43,972 nucleotides of DNA from JAFLUQ01 sp964537995 (GCA_964537995.1 CAZICW010000009.1:1-43972), one strand, 5' to 3'. Positions 1 through 9,190 are shown, counted from the first letter of the stretch. The notes: generated by a model not told the origin, from the letters alone. Translations and numbers: made by a program.

Positions 1-65
1 CTCCATTTTTTTATTTTTTCCGGCAAATCGACAGGATAAATGTATCTTCCTTTATCCTTAAACAA
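1..65 (-). CDS. partial unknown protein, N-terminus only
   Basis: A short open frame runs off the left edge on the minus strand, starting at a TTG (65-63) about 30 bases after the purN stop. A purine-rich SD-like stretch lies about 10 bases upstream of the TTG. The 21 visible residues begin MFKDKGRYIYPVDLPEK and look like plausible protein (mixed charge, no stop), but I recognise no family. It does not resemble the N-terminus of PurH, which might be expected after purN. An ATG at 6-4 in another frame is an alternative start with no good SD. This is a weak call. Confidence 0.3.
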   Translation of the reverse strand, partial: MFKDKGRYIYPVDLPEKIKKW

Positions 66-95
66 TTTCCCCGCTCTCCCCGCGCAAAATACGGC

Positions 96-680
96 TTACA
101 TCTCCGCGCACACCTTTTCCACCGCCTTGGGAAGTATTATCCATTCGGCTTCCTCCATAACCCTCCTTTGCAGCAGCTCGGGAGTGTCGCCGTCGTGAAC
201 CTCTACGGCCTTTTGCATTATAATTTTCCCTCCGTCAACAACCTCGTTGACAAAATGCACCGTCGCGCCTGTAACCTTAACGCCGTAATCCAACGCCGCC
301 CGATGTACGCGAAGCCCGTAAAAGCCGTCGCCGCAGAAGGACGGAATCAGCGACGGGTGAATATTTATAATCCGATTTCTGTATTCCTCCAAAAAATCTC
401 CGCCCAAAATCGCAAGGAAGCCCGCAAGAACGACAAGGTCGATATTGCGTTCCTTCATGAACGCGGTAAGAGCGGCGTTAAAGTTATCGCCGTACACCTT
501 TTTGCTGATAACGGCAGTCTCTATTCCCGCGTTTTTTGCCCGTTCAAGAGCGTAAGCCCCCTCTTTGTCGGATACTACCGCCGCAATTTTGCCGCTTTTT
601 ATGATTCCGACGTTCTGAGCGTCTATCAGCGCCTGAAGATTCGTTCCTCCTCCGCTGACAAGCACCGCAATGTTTTTCAT
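96..680 (-). CDS. purN: phosphoribosylglycinamide formyltransferase 1 (GART)
   Basis: PurN transfers a formyl group from 10-formyl-THF to GAR, the third step of IMP synthesis, in the cytoplasm. The 194-residue protein has the family's usual length, the N-terminal Rossmann start (VLVSGGGTN) and the catalytic set Asn106 and His108 in NIHPS, with Asp149 in the FVNEVVDGG segment. These match the E. coli Asn106/His108/Asp144 positions. A short insertion after the HPSL loop (CGDGFYG) is a variant. The start at 680 was chosen because GGAGG lies 7 bases upstream; a longer in-frame extension has no SD. It is the last recognisable purine gene of the glmS-purEFMN cluster, 52 bases after purM. Confidence 0.95.
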   Translation of the reverse strand: MKNIAVLVSGGGTNLQALIDAQNVGIIKSGKIAAVVSDKEGAYALERAKNAGIETAVISKKVYGDNFNAALTAFMKERNIDLVVLAGFLAILGGDFLEEYRNRIINIHPSLIPSFCGDGFYGLRVHRAALDYGVKVTGATVHFVNEVVDGGKIIMQKAVEVHDGDTPELLQRRVMEEAEWIILPKAVEKVCAEM

Positions 681-732
681 GTTTATTCCTCCCGCCGCCA
701 AGGTTTAAATTCCGTTTTCACCGCCTATGGCG

Positions 733-1767
733 CTACACAAGCTCAACTTCCTTATTTCCGGCTTCAACCGTACCTATTACATACGCCCTTTCTCCGGCGG
801 CTTCCAGCGTCCGGACAGCCCTTTCGGCTTGCTCGGCGGGAACGGCGGCAATCATGCCTATGCCCATATTGAAGGTGTTGAACATATCGCTCTCGGGAAT
901 ATCGCCGGTTTTCCGAATCAGCTTAAATATCGGCGGAATCTCAAAGCTGTCCTTTCTGATGACCGCCCTTGTGCCGTCCGCGAGCATACGCGGAATATTT
1001 TCGTAAAAGCCGCCGCCCGTGATATGAGAAATTGCTCTGACGTCACATTCCTCAATCAGCTTCAGCGCGGGCTTGACATATATTTTCGTCGGAGCGAGCA
1101 GCGTGTCGAGTATGCTCGCGCCAAGCTCGTCATTGTATTTTTTCAGATTCTCGGCGTTTTTCTCCGTAACATCGAACACCTTGCGTACAAGCGAAAAGCC
1201 GTTGGAATGTACGCCGCTCGACGCTATCCCGACAAGAGCGTCGCCTACGCAAAGGCGGCTGCCGTCAATTATGTTTCTCTTCTCCGCAATGCCCACGGCA
1301 AAGCCCGCCAAATCATATTCGTCCTCGGGATAAAAGCCCGGCATTTCAGCGGTTTCCCCGCCTATAAGGGCGCAGCCGCTCTTGACGCAGCCGGCGGTCA
1401 CGCCGCGGACAATATCGGCGACCTTTTGGGGGATATTTTTCCCTAAGGCAATATAATCAAGGAAAAACAAGGGCTTCGCGCCGCTGCATACGATGTCGTT
1501 CACGCACATTGCCACGCAGTCCTGCCCTACGGTATCGTGTTTGTCCGCAAGGAAGGCAACCTTCAGCTTCGTGCCTACGCCGTCCGTCCCGCTGACAAGA
1601 ACAGGCTCGTCGTATTCGTTTTTGTCAATGGCAAACAGTCCGCCGAAGCCGCCTATGTCGCCCATGACTCCTTTGATGTAGGTTTTGCGCACGTCCGCTT
1701 TCATAAGACGCACGGCCTCATATCCGGCTTCAACGTCAACTCCGGCATTTTTGTAGCTTTCGCTCAT
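733..1767 (-). CDS. purM: phosphoribosylformylglycinamidine cyclo-ligase (AIR synthetase)
   Basis: PurM closes the imidazole ring, converting FGAM to AIR with ATP. The protein is 344 residues, typical for the family. It shows the N-terminal YKNAGVDVEAGYE start, the GTDGVGTKLKVAF nucleotide-binding segment and the HITGGGFYENIPR motif. The start at 1767 is supported by an AAAGGA SD site about 10 bases upstream. An upstream open extension overlapping purF is not credible coding sequence. The gene follows purF by 19 bases and is transcribed with it. Confidence 0.96.
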   Translation of the reverse strand: MSESYKNAGVDVEAGYEAVRLMKADVRKTYIKGVMGDIGGFGGLFAIDKNEYDEPVLVSGTDGVGTKLKVAFLADKHDTVGQDCVAMCVNDIVCSGAKPLFFLDYIALGKNIPQKVADIVRGVTAGCVKSGCALIGGETAEMPGFYPEDEYDLAGFAVGIAEKRNIIDGSRLCVGDALVGIASSGVHSNGFSLVRKVFDVTEKNAENLKKYNDELGASILDTLLAPTKIYVKPALKLIEECDVRAISHITGGGFYENIPRMLADGTRAVIRKDSFEIPPIFKLIRKTGDIPESDMFNTFNMGIGMIAAVPAEQAERAVRTLEAAGERAYVIGTVEAGNKEVELV

Positions 1768-1786
1768 TTTTAACAGTCCTTTCAGT

Positions 1787-3169
1787 TTACCTTTCATCAG
1801 TCGGATATTTCCCGCTGAAGCACGCGTCGCAGTAAGAGGAAAGCTCCGGCACAATTTTCGCGAGGTCTTCAACGTCCAAATAGCCGAGGGAATCCGCGCC
1901 TATCTTTCGGCGCAGCTCCTCGCAGGAAAGATTGTTCGCGGCAAGCTCGTGCTTGTTGGGAATGTCGGAGCCGTAAAAGCACGGCCACAGGAACGGAGGC
2001 GAGGATACGCGCATATGCACCTCGGCGGCTCCCGCCTCCTTGAGAAGCCCTATCAGCTTTGCGCTGGTCGTTCCGCGGATAATGCTGTCGTCAACAAGCA
2101 CGACGCGTTTTCCCTTAACCGCCGCTTCGAGCGCGGTCAGCTTTATTTCGATGCTTTTTTGCCTCGCGTCCGTGTCGGGCTGAATGAAGGTGCGCCCGAT
2201 GTAGCGGTTTTTTACAATTCCTATGCCGTAGGGTATGCCGGAGGCCTCCGAATAACCGACAGCCGCGCAAAGTCCGCTGTCGGGAACGCCGACCACAATG
2301 TCGGCGGCGACTCCCGTTTCTCTGCCCAGAACGGCTCCCGCCCTGCGGCGAACCTCATATACGCTCTGACCGTCAATTACGCTGTCGGGGCGGGCAAAAT
2401 ATATGTATTCAAAAATACAGGGCCGCGGACGGTGCTTCCCCGCAAGCCCGCGCTTTGAGGACAGTCCGTTATCGCTCAAAATCACGATTTCGCCCGGCTC
2501 CACATCGCGGACATATTCCGCTCCGACGGCTTTAAGCGCGGCTGTTTCGCTGGCAAACACCACCGCCTCGCCGATTTTTCCCATGCACAGCGGCCGTATT
2601 CCGTAGGGGTCGCGCGCGGCAATAAGCTTGCGCGGCGTCATAATTACAAGCGAATATGCGCCGCTCAGCCTTTCCATAACCTTTGCGAGCGCGTTTTCAA
2701 TGCTGCCGCTTGAAATTCTTTCCCATGCCATTAAGTATGAAATTATTTCGGCGTCTGTGTCGGAATGGAAAATCGCCCCGTTCTGCTCAAGCTCGTTTAC
2801 AAGCTTGTTATGGTTTTCAAGTCCGCCGTTTCCGGCAACCGCAAGCAAGCCCTTGATATATTTCGTAACAATGGGCTGAGTGTTCATTTTTTGACTGTCC
2901 CTATGAGCCACAAAGCTCACATGGCCCACAGCCATATGTCCCTTCATCGAGGAAGGGATTCCGTCGCCGAACACCTCCGGCACAAGCCCCGCTCCCTTTT
3001 GGGTGTTGAAATCCTCCCCGTCGCAGGTCACGATTCCGCAGGACTCCTGCCCGCGATGCTGCAGAGCGTAGAGCGCGTAATATGTGAGCTGCGCGCAGTC
3101 AAGAGAGCGCGATTTATCGTAAATTCCGAATACTCCGCATTCCTCATGCGGCTTTTGTGCTTCGCGCAT
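1787..3169 (-). CDS. purF: amidophosphoribosyltransferase
   Basis: PurF catalyses the committed step of purine synthesis, PRPP plus glutamine to phosphoribosylamine. The 460-residue protein starts with a 10-residue propeptide before Cys11, which would be the catalytic N-terminal nucleophile after processing (HEECGVFGIYD). The PRPP-binding motif VVLVDDSIIRGTT is at about 356-368. Cys251, Cys397, Cys447 and Cys450 match the 4Fe-4S ligands of the Bacillus-type enzyme, so this is the oxygen-labile iron-sulfur form, which fits an anaerobe. The gene begins 2 bases after the purE stop, with its SD inside the purE 3' end, so translation is probably coupled. Confidence 0.97.
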   Translation of the reverse strand: MREAQKPHEECGVFGIYDKSRSLDCAQLTYYALYALQHRGQESCGIVTCDGEDFNTQKGAGLVPEVFGDGIPSSMKGHMAVGHVSFVAHRDSQKMNTQPIVTKYIKGLLAVAGNGGLENHNKLVNELEQNGAIFHSDTDAEIISYLMAWERISSGSIENALAKVMERLSGAYSLVIMTPRKLIAARDPYGIRPLCMGKIGEAVVFASETAALKAVGAEYVRDVEPGEIVILSDNGLSSKRGLAGKHRPRPCIFEYIYFARPDSVIDGQSVYEVRRRAGAVLGRETGVAADIVVGVPDSGLCAAVGYSEASGIPYGIGIVKNRYIGRTFIQPDTDARQKSIEIKLTALEAAVKGKRVVLVDDSIIRGTTSAKLIGLLKEAGAAEVHMRVSSPPFLWPCFYGSDIPNKHELAANNLSCEELRRKIGADSLGYLDVEDLAKIVPELSSYCDACFSGKYPTDER

Positions 3170-3171
3170 AC

Positions 3172-3672
3172 CTACTCAATCTCCTTCGTCCTTTGCGCAA
3201 TCCTGCTGTCCTTTTCAAGTATGGCCGCCTTCATGCTTTCCTTGTGCTCCCTGAGCTTCCGCTTTACGTCAGGGTCGGTCGGAGCGATAATCTGCGCCGC
3301 GAGTATGGCGGCGTTTTCGCTGCCGTTTACGGCAACCGTGGCGACAGGAATGCCCGATGGCATCTGAACCACGCTGAGCAAGCTGTCAAGCCCGTCCATA
3401 AAGCCGGACTTTATCGGAATGCCGATAACGGGCAAGGTTGTAAAAGCGGCAAGCACTCCGGCAAGGTGAGCCGCCTTCCCCGCCGCCGCGATAAGCACAC
3501 TGTATCCGTTCGCCTCGGCATTTTCCGCAAATTCATGCGCAAGCTCCGGACTGCGGTGGGCGGAAATCACCCTCGCGTCAACCTCGATGCCGAATTTTTT
3601 AAGAGTTTTTATACAGGGAACAAGCGCGTCAAAGTCGCTGTCGCTTCCCATAATAAGCGCTGCCTTTGCCAT
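3172..3672 (-). CDS. purE: N5-carboxyaminoimidazole ribonucleotide mutase (class I PurE)
   Basis: PurE moves the carboxyl group of N5-CAIR to give CAIR. The 166-residue protein has the class I signatures GSDSD (9-13) and SAHRSP (from about 37), and the AAGKAAHLAG segment that closes the active site. No purK lies in the window. The gene sits 39 bases after glmS on the same strand with an SD (AAGGAAG) before the ATG, and is almost contiguous with purF. It is the first purine gene of the cluster. Confidence 0.96.
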   Translation of the reverse strand: MAKAALIMGSDSDFDALVPCIKTLKKFGIEVDARVISAHRSPELAHEFAENAEANGYSVLIAAAGKAAHLAGVLAAFTTLPVIGIPIKSGFMDGLDSLLSVVQMPSGIPVATVAVNGSENAAILAAQIIAPTDPDVKRKLREHKESMKAAILEKDSRIAQRTKEIE

Positions 3673-3711
3673 ATAAATTCTTCCTTTCGCGTATTTATAT
3701 TTAGCTGTTTT

Positions 3712-5502
3712 TTACTCCACCGTAACCGATTTTGCCAGATTCCTCGGTTTGTCTATATCGCAGCCCAGATGCAGCGCGGAATAGTATGCGAGATACTGGG
3801 CGGGTACGACGGAAACAAGAGGCGTAAGCATTTCGTGAACATCGCCGACGACAATCTGGTCGCCGTGCGACGAAACGCTTTTCATGGCGATTTTAATAAC
3901 CTTCGCTCCCCGTGAAATAACCTCCTTGATATTGCTTCTCGTATTAAGCTGCGTGTTTGCCTGAGTTATAATCGCAATCACGGGGGTGTTGTTTTCAATA
4001 AGCGCAATTGTTCCGTGCTTAAGCTCTCCCGCGGCAAAGCCCTCGGTCTGGATATATGAAATTTCCTTAAGCTTCAGCGCCGCCTCCATGCAGACGTAAT
4101 AGTCAACTCCGCGTCCTATATAGAAGCAGTTGCGCGACGGAACTATGTATTCCTCGGCAAGCGCGCTGTACAGCTCCTTGTCCCCGCAAAGGCTTTCAAT
4201 CGTATTTGCCGCAAGAGCAAGCTCATATTTCAGATTGATTCCTATTTTGTTGTCAAGCGAGGCGGCAAGGATTGCCAGAACCGCAATCTGAGCCGAATAT
4301 GCCTTTGTGGACGCCACGGCAATTTCGGGTCCCGCATAGAGCAAAAGTGTATGGTCGGCCTCCCGCGAAAGCGTTGAGCCCTTCACATTCGTTATAGTAA
4401 GAGCCTTATGTCCAAGCTCCTTGATTTTCACAAGCACCGCACGGCTGTCGGCGGTTTCCCCGCTCTGGGAAATAAACACAAACAGCGGCTTTTTCGTCAG
4501 AAGCGGCATATTGTAAACAAACTCGCTCGCGACATACGCGTCCGCGGGCTTGCCGGCAATTTTTTCAAAGTAGTACTTTCCCACGATTCCCGCGTGATAG
4601 CTTGTTCCGCAGGCAACGATATAAATTTTGTCACATTCGCGTAAATCGGCAAGAATCTCCTCTGGAACGGAAAGCTCGCCGTTTTCGTCCATGTACGCCT
4701 GCATAATGCGGCGCAAAACCAGGGGCTGCTCCTCAATTTCCTTTATCGTGTAGTGCGGATACGTTCCCTTTGAAATATCGGAAACGTCCAGCTCCGCCTT
4801 ATACGGCTCGCGCTCCACCCTTTGAGACCAGCTTGTGAAAATTTCCACGCTTGAGCGCGTCACAACGGCAAATTCCTTGTCGTGGATTTCGTAAAACATA
4901 TTTGTTCTGGAAATCATCGCCATAGCGTCGCTGCCTATCATATTGAAGCCCTCGCCCTTGCCGATGAGCAGGGGAGATTTATTTTTCACGGCATACATTT
5001 TTTCGGGGTCGCGGCGGTCGATAACCGCAAGGGCATAGCTGCCCTCGACAATGTCGATAAGGTGCATTATCGCGACCTCTGTGCTTTCGCCGTCGGATGT
5101 AAATTTTTCCAGCAGCTTCACCAGCACCTCGGTGTCGGTTTCGCTTGCGAAGCTCGCGCCGGAAAGGTATTTTTTCCTCAAAATCGCTTCATTTTCAACT
5201 ATTCCGTTGTGAACGACGGAAAAATTTTCACTCGAATGCGGATGGGCGTTTGTTTCATTGGGCTTCCCGTGAGTGGCCCAGCGCGTGTGTCCTATTCCGA
5301 GAGTTCCCGACAGCGCTTTTCCTCCGTCGGTTTTTTCAATCAGGTTCGCCAGCTTTCCCACAGCGCGGCTGACATGAATTTCCCCGTTATCGTAGACCGC
5401 AAGCCCCGCCGAGTCATAGCCTCTGTACTCCAGCTTGGAAAGTCCGTCCAAAAGTATGGGAGCCGCCTGCTCTCCGCCTATATAACCCACAATACCGCAC
5501 AT
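3712..5502 (-). CDS. glmS: glutamine--fructose-6-phosphate aminotransferase (isomerizing)
   Basis: GlmS makes glucosamine-6-phosphate from fructose-6-phosphate and glutamine, the entry into peptidoglycan precursors. The 596-residue protein has the class II amidotransferase domain with Cys2 as nucleophile (MCGIVGYIGG), the YRGYDSAG and HTRWATHG motifs, and two C-terminal SIS sugar-isomerase domains (FISQSGETADS; AGELKHGTIALIE). It ends in KSVTVE, the expected conserved tail. The start at 5502 follows a GGAGG SD. A strong promoter lies about 65 bases upstream, and the leader is too short for a glmS ribozyme. No terminator is seen before purE, so the purine genes may depend on this promoter. Confidence 0.97.
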   Translation of the reverse strand: MCGIVGYIGGEQAAPILLDGLSKLEYRGYDSAGLAVYDNGEIHVSRAVGKLANLIEKTDGGKALSGTLGIGHTRWATHGKPNETNAHPHSSENFSVVHNGIVENEAILRKKYLSGASFASETDTEVLVKLLEKFTSDGESTEVAIMHLIDIVEGSYALAVIDRRDPEKMYAVKNKSPLLIGKGEGFNMIGSDAMAMISRTNMFYEIHDKEFAVVTRSSVEIFTSWSQRVEREPYKAELDVSDISKGTYPHYTIKEIEEQPLVLRRIMQAYMDENGELSVPEEILADLRECDKIYIVACGTSYHAGIVGKYYFEKIAGKPADAYVASEFVYNMPLLTKKPLFVFISQSGETADSRAVLVKIKELGHKALTITNVKGSTLSREADHTLLLYAGPEIAVASTKAYSAQIAVLAILAASLDNKIGINLKYELALAANTIESLCGDKELYSALAEEYIVPSRNCFYIGRGVDYYVCMEAALKLKEISYIQTEGFAAGELKHGTIALIENNTPVIAIITQANTQLNTRSNIKEVISRGAKVIKIAMKSVSSHGDQIVVGDVHEMLTPLVSVVPAQYLAYYSALHLGCDIDKPRNLAKSVTVE

Positions 5503-5565
5503 AACGAATACCTCCGTATTTTTCGTTTTTCCTCGTCCTTGAGGTTTTAGCTGTACTTATATTTA

Positions 5566-5594
5566 ATTATATAACAAAATTCCCGTAAACGCAA
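5566..5594 (-). promoter_or_regulatory. sigma-A promoter for glmS-purEFMN
   Basis: On the minus strand TTGCGT (5594-5589) and TATAAT (5571-5566) are separated by exactly 17 bases, a near-consensus sigma-A promoter. The predicted start near 5559 gives a leader of roughly 55 bases. No PurR-like operator, purine riboswitch or ribozyme fits in that leader. Confidence 0.75.
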
Positions 5595-5647
5595 ACATTT
5601 TTTTAATAAAATCAAAAAAAGGTATAGCTTTTTTTGCCGTTTTGGTT

Positions 5648-5653
5648 TATAAT
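5648..5653 (+). promoter_or_regulatory. -10 element of the lrp promoter
   Basis: A perfect TATAAT lies 34 bases before the start of the Lrp-family gene. The hexamer 17 bases upstream (TAGCTT) is a poor -35, so the promoter may be weak or activator-dependent, possibly autoregulated as is common in the Lrp family. Confidence 0.45.
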
Positions 5654-5687
5654 GTAAACAAAGATTATTTTGAAAGGACTATTTTTT

Positions 5688-6170
5688 ATGAGAAACGATA
5701 TTTTGAAGCTCCTTGAGCGTGACAGCCGCACCTCGGCGGCGGAGCTTGCGACCATGCTCGGCACGACCGAGGACGTCATTAATGAAGAAATCAAAAAGCT
5801 TGAGGAAGAAAAGGTTATTCTCGGATACAAGACTCTCATAAACTGGGAGCGCACCGACAGGGACAACATAAACGCCATAATTACAATAAAGATAACTCCG
5901 CAGCGCGGCGACGGCTATGACAAGGTTGCAGAAAGAATTTACAAATACCCGCAGGTTCGATCCGTAACGCTCATGAGCGGCTCGTTCGATTTGCTTGTCA
6001 GCGTTGAGGGAAAAAGTCTTAAGGACGTCGCAATGTTCGTCTCCGAGAAGCTTGCCCCAATGGACGGCGTTGTTTCCACCAATACTCACTTCACTTTGAA
6101 AACATACAAAAAGGAAAACGTCATTTTCATGGGCGAAGAAATAGACGACAGGGAGGTTATCACCCTATGA
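5688..6170 (+). CDS. Lrp/AsnC family transcriptional regulator
   Basis: A 160-residue Lrp/AsnC regulator. An N-terminal helix-turn-helix (about residues 5-50, with SAAELATMLGTTEDVINEEI) is followed by a RAM-type ligand-binding domain with the characteristic PQVRSVTLMSGSFDLLVSVEG strand-turn region. Such proteins form octameric DNA-binding rings that sense amino acids. The ATG at 5688 has AAAGGA 9 bases upstream; a TTG at 5670 is possible but lies upstream of the SD. The next gene overlaps by 4 bases (ATGA), so the regulator and aminotransferase are translationally coupled. This suggests the regulator controls, or senses a product of, that enzyme. The ligand is unknown. Confidence 0.9.
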   Translation: MRNDILKLLERDSRTSAAELATMLGTTEDVINEEIKKLEEEKVILGYKTLINWERTDRDNINAIITIKITPQRGDGYDKVAERIYKYPQVRSVTLMSGSFDLLVSVEGKSLKDVAMFVSEKLAPMDGVVSTNTHFTLKTYKKENVIFMGEEIDDREVITL

Positions 6171-7336
6171 CAGACATTTCCGATATGATTTCACCGCATA
6201 TCAAGGCAATGCCTCCGTCGGGAATACGAAAATTTTTCGACATAGCCGCCGAAATGAAGGACGCGATTTCTCTCGGAGTGGGCGAGCCGGATTTTGTAAC
6301 GCCGTGGGTTATACGCGAGGCGGGAATTTACGCCCTCGAAAAGGGTCATACTCACTATACCTCGAACGCGGGACTTATTGAGCTTCGCAAGGAGCTTTGC
6401 CGCTACTACAAGCGTGTTTACTCCCTTGAATATTCCCCCGACGAAACCCTTATAACCGTCGGCGGCAGCGAAGCGATTGACCTTTGCGTCCGCGCAATGA
6501 TCGGAAAAGGCGATGAGGTTATCGTTCCCGAGCCGTCCTTTGTCTGCTATAAGCCCTGCGTTGAAATGGCGGGCGGGACAGCGGTTCCCGTTATTACCGA
6601 GGAGAAGGACGATTTCCGCCTTACTCCCGAGGGGTTGAGCGCAAAAATAACCGACCGCACAAAGCTGCTGATTCTCCCTTTCCCGAACAACCCCACGGGC
6701 GCTATTATGGAAAAAAAGCATCTCGCCGCAATAGCCGATGTTATCCGCGACAGGGACATAGTCGTTCTTTCCGACGAAATTTACGGCGCGCTCACCTACA
6801 AGGGTTCTCACACCCCGTTCGCGTCCATTGACGGAATGCGCAACCGCACCGTGACCATAAACGGCTTCAGCAAGGCGTTCGCCATGACGGGCTGGAGACT
6901 CGGCTACGCAATGGGGCCGGAGCCGCTGATAAAGGCAATGCTGAAGATTCACCAATACGCCATAATGTGCGCTCCCACAACCAGTCAGTACGCCGCGATT
7001 GAGGCTCTGCGGAGCTGCGACGAAGAGGTTGAGGAAATGCGCGAGGAATATAACCGCCGCCGCAGAGTTATGGTAAAGGGCTTTCGCGACATGGGACTTT
7101 CGTGCTTTGAGCCGCTCGGCGCGTTCTATGTTTTCCCCAATATCGGTTCCCTCGGCTTTACGAGCGAGGAATTTGCCATGAAGCTCCTCGAGGAGGAAAA
7201 GGTCGCCGTCGTTCCCGGAACCGCGTTCGGAGCGTGCGGGGAAGGCTTTATCCGCTGCAGCTACGCCTACAGCATAGACAGCATAAATACGGCCCTCGAA
7301 CGAATTTCCGATTTCGTGCGAAGACACGGGAAATAA
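6167..7336 (+). CDS. PLP-dependent class I/II aminotransferase
   Basis: A fold-type I PLP aminotransferase of 389 residues. Visible motifs are NNPTG (174-178), DEIYGALTY near 203, and the Schiff-base lysine Lys236 in FSKAFAMTGWRLGY. The sequence resembles the aspartate/aromatic aminotransferase subgroup, often annotated AspC, AraT or PatA; the substrate cannot be fixed from sequence. Its start overlaps the Lrp gene stop by 4 bases, with a GGGAGG SD about 10 bases upstream inside lrp. Transcription ends at the 34-bp palindrome just downstream. Confidence 0.92.
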   Translation: MTDISDMISPHIKAMPPSGIRKFFDIAAEMKDAISLGVGEPDFVTPWVIREAGIYALEKGHTHYTSNAGLIELRKELCRYYKRVYSLEYSPDETLITVGGSEAIDLCVRAMIGKGDEVIVPEPSFVCYKPCVEMAGGTAVPVITEEKDDFRLTPEGLSAKITDRTKLLILPFPNNPTGAIMEKKHLAAIADVIRDRDIVVLSDEIYGALTYKGSHTPFASIDGMRNRTVTINGFSKAFAMTGWRLGYAMGPEPLIKAMLKIHQYAIMCAPTTSQYAAIEALRSCDEEVEEMREEYNRRRRVMVKGFRDMGLSCFEPLGAFYVFPNIGSLGFTSEEFAMKLLEEEKVAVVPGTAFGACGEGFIRCSYAYSIDSINTALERISDFVRRHGK

Positions 7337-7354
7337 ATCCCCCCGTAATAAAAC

Positions 7355-7388
7355 AAACAGGCGCAAATCCGCGGATTTGCGCCTGTTT
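7355..7388. terminator. bidirectional terminator between aminotransferase and rnj
   Basis: A perfect 34-bp palindrome (AAACAGGCGCAAATCCG and its exact reverse complement) lies between two convergent genes. It is followed by a T-rich tail on the plus strand (TTTTCGTTT). Its core resembles the terminators at 13516 and 25692. Confidence 0.85.
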
Positions 7389-7476
7389 TCGTTTCGGAAA
7401 ATTTTTTGCCGCGCGCCATAAAAACCGCCTCCGGCGAAGCAGCCGCGACAAAGGTTCTGTGTTTTATCCGGTTCCT

Positions 7477-9147
7477 TTATTTTACATCCATTATGACCGG
7501 CAATATCATGGGGCTTCTGTGCGTGCCTTCGTATATGCAGCTGCTGAGAGCGTTTTTTACGCCGTTTTTTATCGTCGTCCAATCATGCTGGCGCGAAAGC
7601 AGGGCCTCCTGAAGGCTGAGAAGCGCAACTCGGCGAAGTTCGTCCATTATTTCCTCATTTTCACGCATATAGATAAAGCCGCGCGAAATTATTTCCGGCC
7701 CCGAAACAAGGGCGTTTGTCTTGCTGTTTATGCCCATGACAACCATAATTATGCCGTCCTCGGCAAGGCGTTTTCTGTCGCGCAGAACAATGTTCCCGAC
7801 ATCGCCCACTCCGTAGCCGTCCACAAGCACGGCTCCGCTCGGAACGGTTCCCGTAATTTTCGCGCCCGACGCGTCCATCTCCAGAACCTGACCGATTTCC
7901 ATTCGGAAAATGTTTTTCCTGTCAATACCCATTTTCTCTCCCAGCGCAGCGTGACGGCGGAGATGGCGTTCCTCGCCGTGAACGGGAATGAAATACTTCG
8001 GCTTCACCAATCCGAGAATAATTTTAAGCTCCTCGCGGCAGGCGTGACCCGAAACATGAACGTCCGCAAGCGATTGGTTGATTACGTCGGCGCCCTTTTT
8101 GTAAAGCTCGTTGATGACATTCGAAATCGTTTTTTCGTTGCCCGGTATGGGCGACGCCGAAATAATGACAAGATCGCCGTGCGTGATTTCAATTACCTTA
8201 TGGTCGGAAAAAGCCATACGCGTGAGCGCGCTCATCGGCTCCCCCTGACTGCCCGTCGTGATTATGACGAGCTGATGCGGATTATATTTTTTTACATCTT
8301 CAATCGGAATAAGCGTATTTTCGGGAATTTTAAGGTACCCCAGCAGCGAGGCTACCTCGATTATATTTACCATGCTGCGTCCCGACACCGCAACCTTGCG
8401 GCGGTTATGAACAGCCGCATCTATAATTTGCTGTACTCTGTCAACATTGGACGCAAAGGTAGCGACAAAAATCCGCTGACGCGTATTTTTGAAAATTTCC
8501 TCAAATTTTTCTCCTACGGTTCTTTCGCTCATCGTATAACCCGGACGTTCCACATTCGTGCTGTCGCTCATAAGAGCGAGAACGCCGTTTTTTCCAAGCT
8601 CGCCGAAACGCGCAAGGTCAATCATTCCGCCCATGATGGGCGTTGTGTCAATCTTGAAGTCGCCCGTGTGGACAACGGTTCCCGCGGGAGTTGTTATCGC
8701 CATTCCGACAGCGTCGCTTATGCTGTGGTTGACGCGGATAAATTCCACCTTGAAATTCCTGCTCACTTGAACGCTCTCGCCCGCCTGCACGCGGTTGAGC
8801 TTTGCGACACTTAAAATACCGTGCTCCTTAAGCTTATGCTCAATAAGCCCGATTGTCAGGCGCGTGGCATAGACCGGAACATTTATATTTTTCAGAAAAT
8901 ACGGAATGCTTCCGATGTGATCCTCGTGACCGTGGGTCACTACCAACGCTTTCACCTTTTCGCGGTTGTTCATGAGATAGGTCATATCGGGTATGACGCT
9001 GTCCACGCCGAACATATCGTCGTCGGGGAACGCCATGCCGCAGTCCAGCACAATAATCTCATTGCCGTATTCGAACACGGTCATGTTTTTCCCAATCTCC
9101 TGAAGTCCGCCGAGGGGAATTATCTTCAATTTTGTTTTTTTTGCCAT
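7477..9147 (-). CDS. rnj: ribonuclease J
   Basis: RNase J is a metallo-beta-lactamase/beta-CASP nuclease with endo- and 5'-3' exonuclease activity, central to mRNA decay in Firmicutes. The 556-residue protein has the zinc motif HGHEDH (72-77), the NHSISDAVGM segment, the HTGDFKIDTTPI histidine-aspartate motif, the beta-CASP region (ITTGSQGEPMSAL) and the C-terminal VHGEERHLRRH. The start at 9147 follows an AGGAGG SD, and the 15 residues upstream in frame are not needed. Only one copy is in the window, so J1 and J2 cannot be distinguished. Confidence 0.95.
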   Translation of the reverse strand: MAKKTKLKIIPLGGLQEIGKNMTVFEYGNEIIVLDCGMAFPDDDMFGVDSVIPDMTYLMNNREKVKALVVTHGHEDHIGSIPYFLKNINVPVYATRLTIGLIEHKLKEHGILSVAKLNRVQAGESVQVSRNFKVEFIRVNHSISDAVGMAITTPAGTVVHTGDFKIDTTPIMGGMIDLARFGELGKNGVLALMSDSTNVERPGYTMSERTVGEKFEEIFKNTRQRIFVATFASNVDRVQQIIDAAVHNRRKVAVSGRSMVNIIEVASLLGYLKIPENTLIPIEDVKKYNPHQLVIITTGSQGEPMSALTRMAFSDHKVIEITHGDLVIISASPIPGNEKTISNVINELYKKGADVINQSLADVHVSGHACREELKIILGLVKPKYFIPVHGEERHLRRHAALGEKMGIDRKNIFRMEIGQVLEMDASGAKITGTVPSGAVLVDGYGVGDVGNIVLRDRKRLAEDGIIMVVMGINSKTNALVSGPEIISRGFIYMRENEEIMDELRRVALLSLQEALLSRQHDWTTIKNGVKNALSSCIYEGTHRSPMILPVIMDVK

Positions 9148-9190
9148 ATAAACCTCCTGTTTCATATTTCCGAACACATCAACTTTCCTC

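Noticed and set aside
5503..5600. glmS ribozyme upstream of glmS
   Set aside because: The predicted leader is only about 55 bases; the ribozyme needs roughly 150 or more, and none of its core sequence is visible.
6191..7582. 463-codon minus-strand open frame opposite the aminotransferase
   Set aside because: It crosses the terminator palindrome and has His/Arg-rich composition typical of antisense frames; the plus-strand gene has all PLP motifs.
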